From: JAVBRD01 sp031548365
GTDB taxonomy: Bacteria; Bacillota; Clostridia; Christensenellales; UBA1750
DNA: 64,000 nt
Assembly (NCBI GenBank): GCA_031548365.1
Contig: JAVBRD010000006.1
Coordinates: 36,618 to 100,617 of the forward strand
Direction: 5' to 3'
Shown piece after piece: positions 51,622 to 62,552 of this stretch. Below the pieces are notes generated by a model. That model did no database searches, was not told where the DNA came from, and was given only the letters and a program-made list of their open reading frames with translations. The position numbers and the translations under genes were made by a program. How positions within the stretch are numbered: position 1 is the stretch's first letter; each line of letters opens with the position of its first letter.

Positions 51622-52146
51622 ATGGACAACGGCCTAGTACGCGAGATCAGGAAAATTCTGCCCGTGAACACTGTGGGACGATACGACCTGCTGCCCATTT
51701 TCCGTCACGTCGATCTTTTTGACGCCATTGTGACCGAAATGAGCGCGGCGTATGTCGGCAAAGTCGATCTGGTCGTCGCGCCGGAAGCGATCGGGTGGAT
51801 CATTGGCACTGCGATCGCGCGTGAGCTCGGCGTGGGCTTTGTGCCGATTCGCAAGCACGGACGCCTTCCTTATCCGCAGCAAGCAGTGGTTTCCCGCCCG
51901 TTTGTCGACTACACCGCCACGACGAAAGCGCTTGAGCTCGCCATCAACGCTCTTGAGGCGGGCAGCCGCGTTTTGGTCGTTGATGAGTGGGTCGAAACAG
52001 GCGCGCAGGTGCGCAGCTGTATGGAGCTTGTGGCGCAGCTTGATTGCCCAACTGTCGGCATCGCCACCATCGGACTTGACTTGAACGAGCACACCAAAGA
52101 GTGGATCGATGAAGGGTTTGTCTCGTACATCATGCTTGAGGTGTAA
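51622..52146 (+). CDS. Phosphoribosyltransferase-fold protein (adenine PRTase-like)
   Basis: This 174-residue protein has the type I PRTase fold: KVDLVVAPEAIGWIIGTAIA, ARELGVGFVPIRKHGRLPYP (APRT-like hood loop), and the PRPP loop VLVVDEWVETGAQVRSCMEL. The PRPP motif is close to but not identical with the canonical VVDDxxxTG. Its position inside a carbohydrate cluster suggests it may act on a cluster metabolite or on purine salvage. ATG 51622 has AAAGGG 10 nt ahead; a GTG at 51613 abuts it. Confidence 0.88.
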   Translation: MDNGLVREIRKILPVNTVGRYDLLPIFRHVDLFDAIVTEMSAAYVGKVDLVVAPEAIGWIIGTAIARELGVGFVPIRKHGRLPYPQQAVVSRPFVDYTATTKALELAINALEAGSRVLVVDEWVETGAQVRSCMELVAQLDCPTVGIATIGLDLNEHTKEWIDEGFVSYIMLEV

Positions 52147-52175
52147 AGAGTGAAACGGGAGAGTGCTCTGTTTAT

Positions 52176-52220
52176 GCGGACATTCCGTGAATGCACGATA
52201 TTTGGCGTGTCCGCTTTGAT
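52176..52220 (+). terminator. Terminator candidate after the phosphoribosyltransferase gene
   Basis: GCGGACA (52176-52182) pairs with TGTCCGC (52208-52214) around an inner CGTG/CACG stem, followed by TTTGATTT. The -35 of the next promoter begins within this tail. Confidence 0.55.
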
Positions 52221-52243
52221 TTCGGGTGGTGATATGCTATGAT
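52216..52243 (+). promoter_or_regulatory. Sigma-A promoter for the oxidoreductase/isomerase operon
   Basis: TTGATT (52216-52221) and TATGAT (52238-52243) are 16 nt apart, about 38 nt before the first Gfo/Idh gene. Confidence 0.6.
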
Positions 52244-52281
52244 AAACAGGTACGGGTGGGACGCGCGAAAGGGGATTTTGG

Positions 52282-53283
52282 ATGAGCGGAGCGGTGCGAT
52301 GGGGCGTCTGGGGCACGGGCAGGATCGCTCACAGGTTCACGGCGTGCGCGGGGCTGTCGCAGGATGCCTCGTTCCTCGCGGTGGCGTCGCGTTCGCTTGA
52401 GAAGGCGCACGCATTTGCGGCCGAGTTTCGTTTGCCTCGCGCGTACCAGGGGCTTGACGCGCTGCTTGCCGATCCGGATGTGGAAGCCGTGTACATCACC
52501 TCGCCCCATCAGGCGCACGCGGGCGACACCCTTCGAGCGCTCATGGCGGGAAAGCACGTGCTGTGCGAAAAACCGTTTTCCGTCAACGCACGGGAAGCTG
52601 AGGATATGGTCGATCTCGCGCGCGAAAAAAGGCTTTTTCTGATGGAAGGCATGTGGACCCGTTTTTTTCCGGCAACCAGGCGCATCATGGAGGTCATCGC
52701 GTCTGGCGCGATCGGCGACGCGCGCATGGTGACAGCGAGCTTCGGCTTTCGCACGACGGCGGGCGTTGAGTCGCGCATCATCAACCCCGAAACAGCCGGA
52801 GGAAGTTTACTGGATCTGGGCGTGTACGTGCTCAGCTATGCGTCCATGGTGTTCGGAGGAGACGCGCCGGAAGCGGTTGAGGGTGTTGCGCGCATCGGCG
52901 CCGAAGGCGTGGACGAGCAGTGCGCGGCGTCTGTGATGTATTCGGGCGGGCGCATCGCGGCGGTGCAGTGCGGTGTTCGCACGCGAATGGTCACGCGTGT
53001 GAACGTATACGGCGAAAACGGCATGATCGAGGTGCCGGATTTTTACCACGCATCGCGTTTTTACGTCGAAAAACCGGGTGAAACGAAGGTTGAGGAGTGT
53101 CATCCGTACGAGGGGGAAGGCTTCCAATTTGAGATGGACCATGTGAGCCGGTGCATTCGCGGCGGTCTGACGGAAAGTCCGCTTGTGCCGCTCGACGAGT
53201 CGGTGCGCGTGATGCGGACCATGGACGCGCTCAGAAGCAAGTGGGGTCTGTCATATCCATTTGAGATGTCAAACGAAGCATAG
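52282..53283 (+). CDS. Gfo/Idh/MocA family oxidoreductase 1
   Basis: This 333-residue NAD(P)-dependent enzyme has an N-terminal Rossmann domain (WGVWGTGRIAHRFTACAGLS, the GxGxxA-type start), the conserved EKP lysine in GKHVLCEKPFSVNAREAEDM, and the C-terminal catalytic/dimer domain (AGGSLLDLGVYVLSYASMVF). The GGSLLDLGVY form is the dihydrodiol-dehydrogenase-like subgroup rather than the GGGxLxNQxxH subgroup of the two others nearby. AAAGGGG precedes the ATG. It is the first gene after the promoter at 52216. Confidence 0.93.
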   Translation: MSGAVRWGVWGTGRIAHRFTACAGLSQDASFLAVASRSLEKAHAFAAEFRLPRAYQGLDALLADPDVEAVYITSPHQAHAGDTLRALMAGKHVLCEKPFSVNAREAEDMVDLAREKRLFLMEGMWTRFFPATRRIMEVIASGAIGDARMVTASFGFRTTAGVESRIINPETAGGSLLDLGVYVLSYASMVFGGDAPEAVEGVARIGAEGVDEQCAASVMYSGGRIAAVQCGVRTRMVTRVNVYGENGMIEVPDFYHASRFYVEKPGETKVEECHPYEGEGFQFEMDHVSRCIRGGLTESPLVPLDESVRVMRTMDALRSKWGLSYPFEMSNEA

Positions 53284-53302
53284 GGAGTAGAGGAGGTTTC
53301 GC

Positions 53303-54157
53303 ATGTCCAACTTTGTTTTGTCTGGCTTTGGAGACGAGATTGACGCAAGTCTCGATGTCCAAATGGAAGTCATGGCGGGTCTTGGGATCCGTCACATTGA
53401 GCTGCGCGGCGTCGACGCGCGCAGTATCGCGGCTTTCAACCCCAGGGAAGCGGCCGTGCTCAGACGGCGCATGGACGCCAAGGGATTTAAGGTGTCCGCG
53501 CTTGGATCGCCGTACGGTAAAATCGGTATCATGGACGAGTTTGAGCCGCATTTGGTGCAGTTCAAGGTTTCGCTTGAGGTCGCTGAGATACTGGGCGCTC
53601 CCAACATCCGCATGTTCAGCTTTGTGGTTCCCGAAGGCGTCGACCCGGCGTCGGTGCGCAGCGAGGTCATGCGCAGGCTTGAGGCATTTGTTGAGGCGGC
53701 GCAAGGGAAAAGCATCAAGCTATTGCATGAGAACGAGAAGCACATCTTCGGCGATGTGACCGAGCGCTGTGTGGATATCATGGAGACGTTCAAAGGCGCG
53801 ATCCGCTTCACGTACGACCCTTCGAATTTCGTGCAGTGCGGCGTTGACAATGCAATCAGCTTCAAAGCGCTCCGCCCGTATATCGACTACATGCACATCA
53901 AGGATTCGGTCTATTCGAAGGAAAAAGCGGCTTTCGACAAAGGTTTTGACACCGTGTCCGACGTCCACCGCCCTGCGGGCTACGGCGACGGCAAGGTTGA
54001 ATGGATACTCCGCGAACTCGTGAAGTCAGGCTGGACGGGTTTTGCGTCCATTGAGCCGCACTTGACGCGCAACGACGCGGTTCCCGGCACGGGTGCGGAC
54101 AAGTTTATCTGCGCAGCGAACGCGCTCACGGAACTTATCGCCAAGATCAGCGTTTAA
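53303..54157 (+). CDS. Sugar phosphate isomerase/epimerase (xylose isomerase-like TIM barrel)
   Basis: This 284-residue protein has the AP-endonuclease-2/xylose-isomerase-like TIM barrel: FGDEIDASLDVQMEVMAGLG, metal ligands in KLLHENEKHIFGD (Glu), FTYDPSNFVQCG (Asp), IDYMHIKDSV (His) and ASIEPHLTRND (Glu). Such proteins epimerise or isomerise keto-sugars, sugar acids or inositols in operons with Gfo/Idh enzymes. AGAGGAGG precedes the ATG. It lies between two Gfo/Idh genes, 20 and 34 nt away. Confidence 0.92.
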   Translation: MSNFVLSGFGDEIDASLDVQMEVMAGLGIRHIELRGVDARSIAAFNPREAAVLRRRMDAKGFKVSALGSPYGKIGIMDEFEPHLVQFKVSLEVAEILGAPNIRMFSFVVPEGVDPASVRSEVMRRLEAFVEAAQGKSIKLLHENEKHIFGDVTERCVDIMETFKGAIRFTYDPSNFVQCGVDNAISFKALRPYIDYMHIKDSVYSKEKAAFDKGFDTVSDVHRPAGYGDGKVEWILRELVKSGWTGFASIEPHLTRNDAVPGTGADKFICAANALTELIAKISV

Positions 54158-54190
54158 AGGGATTCCCCATAAAACAAGGAGGTCATTGTC

Positions 54191-55222
54191 ATGTCCAAGG
54201 TTCTTAAGTCCGCCGTCGTCGGATGCGGTGCCATCGGCCCCACGCACGCCCGTTCTTTGCAGGGTATTGAGAACGGTCAGCTCGTCGCCGTATGTGACAT
54301 CATCGCAGAGCGCGCGCAAAAGGTCGCCGACCAGTATCCGGGCGTTGCGGTCTACACTGACTTTGATACCATGCTCAAAGAGTGCGATTTTGACATCCTT
54401 CACGTTTGCCTTCCGAGCGGCATGCACGCCGACTTCGGCTGCGCGGGCGCGAAAGCGGGAAAACACATCATCACGGAAAAGCCGATTGACGTAACGCTTG
54501 AAGCCGCAGACCGCCTGATCAAGACTTGCAAGGATTGCGGCGTAACGCTCTCAACGATCTCCCAGCACCGCTTCGATCCCGATATCGCCAAGCTCAAAGA
54601 GTGGGTGGACGAGGGCAAACTCGGCCGCCTGACAACGGGCTGCTCGCACACCAAGTGGTATCGCAGCCAGGAATACTACGACTCCGGTGACTGGCGCGGC
54701 ACGTGGGCGCTGGACGGCGGAGGCGCGCTGATGAACCAATCGGTTCACTATGTCGATATGCTCCAGCACATGATGGGCGAAGTGGATGAGGTTTCCGCGG
54801 TTTGGGGCACGCTCACGCACGAGCGCATTGAAGTGGAAGACATCGTTCTGGCGACACTGAAGTTCAAGTCCGGCGCGCTGGGCATTCTTGAGGGCAATAC
54901 CACCTGCTACCCGGGGTTCAGCACTCGCCTTGACGTTTACGGCACCAAGGGCGGCGTTGTCATCGAGGGTGATCAGCTCAAGGAATATCGCTTCGAGGGC
55001 GAAAAGTGGACGTTTGATCCGAGTAAGGTCGAAGAAAAGGGCGGCGCGGGAAGCGCGGCAATCCGCGGAAACAGCCATCAGCGCCAGATTCAGGATGTCA
55101 TCAACGCCATCAACGAAGGCCGTCAGCCCAAGATCACAGGCGAAAGCGCGCGGCATCCGCTCGCGGTTATCCTCGCCGTTTACGAATCCGCTCGCACCGG
55201 CAAGTGGGTCAAAGTGAAGTAA
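54191..55222 (+). CDS. Gfo/Idh/MocA family oxidoreductase 2
   Basis: This 343-residue dehydrogenase begins SKVLKSAVVGCGAIGPTHAR (Rossmann GxGxxG), has the catalytic-site Lys in KHIITEKPIDVTLEAADRLI, and GGGALMNQSVHYVDMLQHMM with the catalytic His region of the GGGxLxNQxxHxxD subgroup. It is probably an inositol/sugar or sugar-acid dehydrogenase that supplies a keto intermediate to the neighbouring isomerase. AGGAGG precedes the ATG. A gap of 193 nt with three hairpins separates it from the next oxidoreductase. Confidence 0.94.
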   Translation: MSKVLKSAVVGCGAIGPTHARSLQGIENGQLVAVCDIIAERAQKVADQYPGVAVYTDFDTMLKECDFDILHVCLPSGMHADFGCAGAKAGKHIITEKPIDVTLEAADRLIKTCKDCGVTLSTISQHRFDPDIAKLKEWVDEGKLGRLTTGCSHTKWYRSQEYYDSGDWRGTWALDGGGALMNQSVHYVDMLQHMMGEVDEVSAVWGTLTHERIEVEDIVLATLKFKSGALGILEGNTTCYPGFSTRLDVYGTKGGVVIEGDQLKEYRFEGEKWTFDPSKVEEKGGAGSAAIRGNSHQRQIQDVINAINEGRQPKITGESARHPLAVILAVYESARTGKWVKVK

Positions 55223-55242
55223 GGAGCAGAGAACGGGGTACG

Positions 55243-55321
55243 GGAGGCATGGCCTCCGGCGGCCACTTGACGTGAAAAGTGGAAAAGCACTGTATGGCAC
55301 GCCCGCGCAGGCGGGCGTGCC
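55243..55321. repeat. Three consecutive palindromes in the 55223-55415 gap
   Basis: GGAGGC/GCCTCC (55243-55257, 3-nt loop), CCACTT/AAGTGG (55263-55282), and GGCACGCCCGC/GCGGGCGTGCC (55296-55321, 11-bp stem, 4-nt loop) follow one another in an operon-internal gap. None has a T-run. They may form a mRNA-stabilising or processing element, or be a mobile palindromic repeat. Confidence 0.45.
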
Positions 55322-55415
55322 AAGGGTTATGTAGCGGCTGGAACGCGCGTTACGCATAAGGCTCGCTATCCGATTGTGCTTCCGCACTCGCCCTGCTTAA
55401 GAGGGATGAAAAGGA

Positions 55416-56432
55416 ATGGCTAAGATTTTTCGCGTTGCGGTCATCGGTTGCGGCGGTATTAGCAATGTGCATTTCCATGTGCTGTCCTCAATGGAGGATG
55501 TGAAAATCGTTGCGTGCTGCGACATCGCCATAGAAAAAGCGAAAGCGGCTGCGAAGAAGTACGGGTGCGAAGCGGTTGTCGATTGGAAGAACCTCCTGGG
55601 CCGAGACGACATTGACGTGGTTCACCTGTGCACGCCGCACTATCTGCACGCGCCCATGGCCCTTGCGTTCCTGGCGGAAGGCAAGCATGTGCTGACTGAA
55701 AAGCCCATGGCAAGCGAGCTTGCGGACATGGACGCTATGATCGCCGCTGATCAGGGTCGTCTGGGTGTTGTATTCCAGAACCGCTACAACACGTCCTCCC
55801 AGGCGGCAAAGCGGTATGTGGAAAACAAGGAATTCGGCGAACTGCTGGGCATCCGAGGACAGGTGTGCTGGCACCGTACAGTACCGTACTATGTCGACAG
55901 CGGCTGGCGCGGCAAGTGGAGCACAGAGGGCGGCGGCGTGCTGATCAACCAGGCGATCCACACGTTGGATCTGGTTCGCTGGCTTGGCGGGGAAGTGGTC
56001 AAGCTCGCGGGCCGCGTGTCCACGGACTACCTGACGGGTGTGATCGAGGTCGAGGACACCGCGCACGCGACGCTCTTCTTTAAGTCGGGTATACGCGGCG
56101 TGTTCTACGCCACAAACGCGTATGTATCCGATTCGCCGATTGAGGTCGAGCTGATGTTTGAGCACGCGTCGCTCAGAATCAAGGGTGACTCGCTCACCAT
56201 GGAGAAGGACGGCATGGTCCGCCAGCTCACGCTCCCGCTTATCGCGGAAACCGGGGGCAAGGGTTACTGGGGGACAGGCCACGCAGCACTCATTCGCGAC
56301 TACTATGACCATATCATCGCGGGCAAGCCGTTTTGGATCAACGGCGCGGAGGGCGCGCACGCGCTGCGTCTGCTCAAGACGATCTACGCTTCGTCACAAG
56401 CAGGCGGCCCGGTTGAGGTACGTGATCAGTAA
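55416..56432 (+). CDS. Gfo/Idh/MocA family oxidoreductase 3
   Basis: This 338-residue dehydrogenase begins AKIFRVAVIGCGGISNVHFH and has GKHVLTEKPMASELADMDAM with the EKP lysine, and GGGVLINQAIHTLDLVRWLG. It is the same subgroup as oxidoreductase 2. The pair may act on successive or paired substrates (oxidation, then re-reduction after epimerisation). AAAAGGA lies just ahead of the ATG. Confidence 0.94.
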   Translation: MAKIFRVAVIGCGGISNVHFHVLSSMEDVKIVACCDIAIEKAKAAAKKYGCEAVVDWKNLLGRDDIDVVHLCTPHYLHAPMALAFLAEGKHVLTEKPMASELADMDAMIAADQGRLGVVFQNRYNTSSQAAKRYVENKEFGELLGIRGQVCWHRTVPYYVDSGWRGKWSTEGGGVLINQAIHTLDLVRWLGGEVVKLAGRVSTDYLTGVIEVEDTAHATLFFKSGIRGVFYATNAYVSDSPIEVELMFEHASLRIKGDSLTMEKDGMVRQLTLPLIAETGGKGYWGTGHAALIRDYYDHIIAGKPFWINGAEGAHALRLLKTIYASSQAGGPVEVRDQ

Positions 56433-56444
56433 AGAGAGGCACAG

Positions 56445-57626
56445 ATGCTGAATTTTGATTTTTGCAGTCCCACGCGCTTCATCTTTGGGCGCGGTGTGGA
56501 GGACAATGTAGGCAAGCTGTTCAGGGACATGGGCGTCAAGTGTGTGATGATGCAGTACGGTGGCGGCTCGATCAAGAAGAGCGGTCTATACGATCGTGTC
56601 GTTGCTTCACTCAATGCCGCCGGTGTCAAGTTCATCGAAAAGGGCGGCGTCAAGCCCAATCCCAGGCTTTCGTTCGTCTATGAAGCGGTTGAGGAAGGCA
56701 TCAAAGCGGGCGTTGACGCCATGCTCGCAGTGGGCGGCGGGAGCGCGATCGACTCGGCAAAGATAACCGCGCACGGCATCGCCAATCCGGGCGTGGACGT
56801 TTGGGATTATTTCATGCGCAAGCTTGACCCGCCCACGAAAACACTGCCGTTGGGCGTTATTCTGACGATCCCCGCAGCGGGCAGCGAAGGCTCGGACAGC
56901 GCGGTGATCACCAACGAGGCCGAAGGCCTTAAGCGCGGACTGTCCTGTCAGGCCAACCGCCCCGCGTTTTCACTGCTCAACCCGGAGCTTTGCTTCACTC
57001 TCCCGAAAGACCAGATTGCGTACGGCGCGGTGGACATGCTGGGGCACATCATCGAGCGGTACATCAGCAACACGCCCGACGTCGCGCTCGGCGACCGTTT
57101 GGCGGAAGCCGTCATGAAAACCATCGTGGAGAGCGCTCCCAAGCTGATGGACAACCCAAAGGACTACGAAGCGTGGGCAAATCTTTTATGGGCTTCCACG
57201 CTCGCGCACAACAATTCGCTGGGTCTCGGCCGTCAGCAGTGCTGGGCGAGCCACCAGATCGAGCACGAGTTGTCCGCGGTCTATGATGTGGCGCACGGAG
57301 CGGGGCTTTCGGTCGTTTATCCTTCGTGGATGCGGTATGTTTACAAGGCCAACGTCGCGCGGTTTACCCGTTTTGCGGTCGAAGTGTTTGGCGTTGACAT
57401 GGATTACTTCAGCCCCGAAAAGACCGCCCTTGAGGGCATCTGCCGCATGGAGGCGTTCTTTAGGTCGCTGGGTGCACCGACGCGGCTGTCCGAGCTGGGT
57501 ATCGACGAGAAGAACCTGCGAAAGATGGCCGACAATGTCAAAAAGACGAATGGCGACGGCACGGTAGGCGGTTTTGTCAAACTGACCGCCGCTGATTGTC
57601 TCAGCATCTACCGAAACGCGCTGTAG
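56445..57626 (+). CDS. Iron-containing alcohol dehydrogenase (butanol-dehydrogenase-like)
   Basis: This 393-residue group III alcohol dehydrogenase has the NAD(P) motif AVGGGSAIDSAKITAHG, PAAGSEGSDSAVITNE, and the metal-binding region DMLGHIIERYIS, SHQIEHELSAVYDVAHGAGL. It starts MLNFDFCSPTRFIFGRGVED, typical of YqhD/BDH-type enzymes. It likely reduces or oxidises an aldehyde formed by the sugar pathway. It lies 12 nt after oxidoreductase 3 and is the last gene before a terminator. Confidence 0.94.
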   Translation: MLNFDFCSPTRFIFGRGVEDNVGKLFRDMGVKCVMMQYGGGSIKKSGLYDRVVASLNAAGVKFIEKGGVKPNPRLSFVYEAVEEGIKAGVDAMLAVGGGSAIDSAKITAHGIANPGVDVWDYFMRKLDPPTKTLPLGVILTIPAAGSEGSDSAVITNEAEGLKRGLSCQANRPAFSLLNPELCFTLPKDQIAYGAVDMLGHIIERYISNTPDVALGDRLAEAVMKTIVESAPKLMDNPKDYEAWANLLWASTLAHNNSLGLGRQQCWASHQIEHELSAVYDVAHGAGLSVVYPSWMRYVYKANVARFTRFAVEVFGVDMDYFSPEKTALEGICRMEAFFRSLGAPTRLSELGIDEKNLRKMADNVKKTNGDGTVGGFVKLTAADCLSIYRNAL

Positions 57627-57644
57627 ACGCGGGATAAGCATCAC

Positions 57645-57676
57645 AAAGAGAGGCTTTCGGGCCTTTCTTTTGTTTC
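57645..57676 (+). terminator. Intrinsic terminator of the carbohydrate operon
   Basis: AAAGAGAGGC (57645-57654) pairs with GCCTTTCTTT (57661-57670, one G-U) across a 6-nt loop, followed by TGTTT. It lies 18 nt after the dehydrogenase stop. Confidence 0.8.
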
Positions 57677-57753
57677 CACCGCTGTGTCATACTGGCGCGC
57701 CGCGTGTAAAGAATGTATAATGGAGCATCAGGACAAGCGAAACGAGGAACAGC

Positions 57754-60192
57754 ATGTCGATATTCGGTTGGCTCATCTTTATATGGGTGATCACGTCCAT
57801 CGTCAACGGCGTGAAGAAAAAAAGCCTCAAGTTTGAGCGGGAACGGTTGGGAAAACGCGGATATGGCGTTCCGTCGGGTGAGCTTGCTGAGGCGCGGCAA
57901 AACCTCTATGTGCTGGAACAAGCGAGAGGATCGCTTGAGAATGATGAGCTCAAAGGGCCAGTTGACGACATCATCCGCATGACACAGCGTGTGCTGTACA
58001 CAGCGGAAAAAGAACCCGTGCACCGTGGCAAAACAAGCGAGTTTCTAGGACGTCTCCTGCCAAGCCTCACAGATTTAATCGCGCGTGTTGAAAATCAGGG
58101 CCTGGATGCGGCGGGAGAGGGCGCTAAACAGCTCAAAGCGCTCTCCGCATCGCTGGGAAAGCAGGTCAGGAGTTTTTATTCGGGCAAAATCATGAATCTC
58201 GCGGAGCCGACTCAAATGGTCGCGAAGATCGGAGCGCTCCTCCCCGGCGTTCACTCGGGCACGGGTGTGAATTTGGCGCGCGCACACGCACAGATAGATC
58301 GTCTGGACGCGTTTGCCAAAGACACGAAAATGGGGCCTGTTGCGCAGCCGTTTTCGGACATGGTTGCCCTGAGCCGTTACATTGCGGACACCTCCGGGCA
58401 ATACCCGCAAGTAATGGCAAAGTGCTGGGCGTTTTTTTCGGCGTACCTCCCCAACTTGGTATCGCTTGTGGAGGGCATCGCGTTGGCGTCTGACGGCGCG
58501 GTCGTGGATTTGACGGAGGCATTCGCGCTTCTTGACAAACGACTACGCGAGAAAATTGAGGCCATGCGCACCGGTACACCGCTGGAATTCAGCGCGGATT
58601 TGACCATCATGGAGACCATGCGGCAAAAGATTGACATTCAAGAACCGGCTTCCGCCCGCGCGCGCGCTGAAGCGCCGCAGACCAGCCGAATTGAACGCGC
58701 GCGACAGCTCTGCGTTCAGCTTGCCGCGGTTCAGGAAAAGATCGTCAAGCCTTCGATGCGGGCGCATGTGATGGAGCTTGCGCATTTGAGCGCGCGTGTG
58801 TTGGAGTGTGCCGAACGGGACCCCAAGAGCATGAGCGGCACGCAGGCTTTTTTCTCGGATTACCTGCCTGCGCTGCTCGCGCTGCTTGAGCGCTACGGCG
58901 TCATCGAGCAAAACAAAATCGATAACGGCGATTTCATTGCGATGGTTGAAAAACTCATGCAGCGCTTGAGCCGCCGCTTTTCGTCATACTTGCAGGCGAT
59001 ATACTCCGATCAGCCCATTGAAGTGGCCGAAGACGTCCGACTCCTGCGCGCCGCGCTCAGCGGTGAGAGCGCTGATGACGCGCCCAGCGTACTGCGCAGG
59101 ACATCGGGAGTCGCGGTTGAGCGCGCGCGCAAAGACTTGGCCGAGATGGCCGCCAGTGTCGCGAAGATCACCAAGCGCCGTATGAAAGAAGGCCTGAACG
59201 ACCTGATCGCGCTTTGCGAAAAAACGGTCGCGCTCATCGAGCGCTCGCCGGGCATGCAGGAAAAGGCCTCAGAGTTCTTCTCGGAGTATATTCCCAAGCT
59301 GCTTTCCCTGGTGACGCGCTACGAGCTGTTTCAGGATAGGCGGATGGGTCAGCCCATGGGGCAGTTTGCCGCAGACGCCGAGGAAGCGCTGTTTGCGCTC
59401 CAACGCTCGTTTGCCACGCGCATGCGCACCGAAAGCGGACTGCCCGACTTCGCGGGCGATGTGGCGCTGCTCAACGATGTGCTCGACGGCGTAATGACGC
59501 TCGAGGATTCATCGTGGGTGAGTCAGTTTGTCAAGCGCCGACGCGCGATTTTCCGCAACACATGGGCGCTGGGCGCGGCGGCTCTCACGGGTGCCGCGGT
59601 GTTTGCCGGGGTGTTTATGTGGTCGGCGCTGCCTGTGCTGCTCGACGTGGCGGCTGGCTTTATCGGCGCGAGCTGTGGCTTTATGCTCACGCGCCTTGTG
59701 ACAGGCGCGCGCGCACAGCGAGAGCTCGTGTCCGCCGATCCCGACGGGCGGTCCGAGGAAATCGCGCGCGCGTCCAATACGCTCAGCCGCCTTTCAAGCT
59801 TCACGAGTTTGATCGACAACAAGGACATTACCGAGCCGCTTAAAAACATCGTGTCGACGCTCCACAGCATCCTGGAAACAATCGAAAAAAACCCGTCGAA
59901 GTACGAGTCGGCGCGCGGCTTCTTAGAGCGCTATCTGCCAACCCTCATCGGCATTCTAGACCGGTACAACGTGATGGAAGACAAAGGCTTGGCGCACCAC
60001 GGCAGCGAGTTCCGCGCGCAGGTCGAAGGATTCATGCCCGAGTTTGAGCGTGCATTCGCCAAACAGCTTCAGGCGCTGTATAAAGACGACGTACTCGACG
60101 CGTCCCTGGACATCGACGTGCTCCAATCCACTCTGCGCGCTGAGGGTTTGCTCGACGCGTTTGGTCCGCAGATGGGCAGACAAAGCGATTAG
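57754..60192 (+). CDS. Membrane protein with five tandem XpaC-like helical repeats
   Basis: This 812-residue protein has an N-terminal membrane segment (about 4-20) and a hairpin of two more (about 605-626 and 628-648). Five copies of a ~100-residue all-alpha unit lie at about 66-165, 196-293, 334-435, 477-579 and 695-798. The last copy (LKNIVSTLHSILETIEKNPS, FLERYLPTLIGILDRYNVME, then SLDIDVLQSTLRAEGLLDAF) reads like XpaC, the 5-bromo-4-chloroindolyl-phosphate-hydrolysis protein that usually occurs as one copy and next to telA. No telA is visible here. A TATAAT at 57716-57721 without a good -35 may start transcription. The repeats suggest a coiled-coil-like scaffold under the membrane; the function is unknown. 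Confidence 0.88.
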   Translation: MSIFGWLIFIWVITSIVNGVKKKSLKFERERLGKRGYGVPSGELAEARQNLYVLEQARGSLENDELKGPVDDIIRMTQRVLYTAEKEPVHRGKTSEFLGRLLPSLTDLIARVENQGLDAAGEGAKQLKALSASLGKQVRSFYSGKIMNLAEPTQMVAKIGALLPGVHSGTGVNLARAHAQIDRLDAFAKDTKMGPVAQPFSDMVALSRYIADTSGQYPQVMAKCWAFFSAYLPNLVSLVEGIALASDGAVVDLTEAFALLDKRLREKIEAMRTGTPLEFSADLTIMETMRQKIDIQEPASARARAEAPQTSRIERARQLCVQLAAVQEKIVKPSMRAHVMELAHLSARVLECAERDPKSMSGTQAFFSDYLPALLALLERYGVIEQNKIDNGDFIAMVEKLMQRLSRRFSSYLQAIYSDQPIEVAEDVRLLRAALSGESADDAPSVLRRTSGVAVERARKDLAEMAASVAKITKRRMKEGLNDLIALCEKTVALIERSPGMQEKASEFFSEYIPKLLSLVTRYELFQDRRMGQPMGQFAADAEEALFALQRSFATRMRTESGLPDFAGDVALLNDVLDGVMTLEDSSWVSQFVKRRRAIFRNTWALGAAALTGAAVFAGVFMWSALPVLLDVAAGFIGASCGFMLTRLVTGARAQRELVSADPDGRSEEIARASNTLSRLSSFTSLIDNKDITEPLKNIVSTLHSILETIEKNPSKYESARGFLERYLPTLIGILDRYNVMEDKGLAHHGSEFRAQVEGFMPEFERAFAKQLQALYKDDVLDASLDIDVLQSTLRAEGLLDAFGPQMGRQSD

Positions 60193-60243
60193 CCGGCAAC
60201 GGGGACATTGCTCCGGCTCATCCAATGTTAGAGGAGACAAACA

Positions 60244-62475
<2,232 letters not shown>

Positions 62476-62552
62476 CATCACAAACATTTCACAGGCGCGT
62501 TACTATGCGCGCGCGCCGTGTTCGTGTTAAAATATCCTTTGAGGTGAGATCC

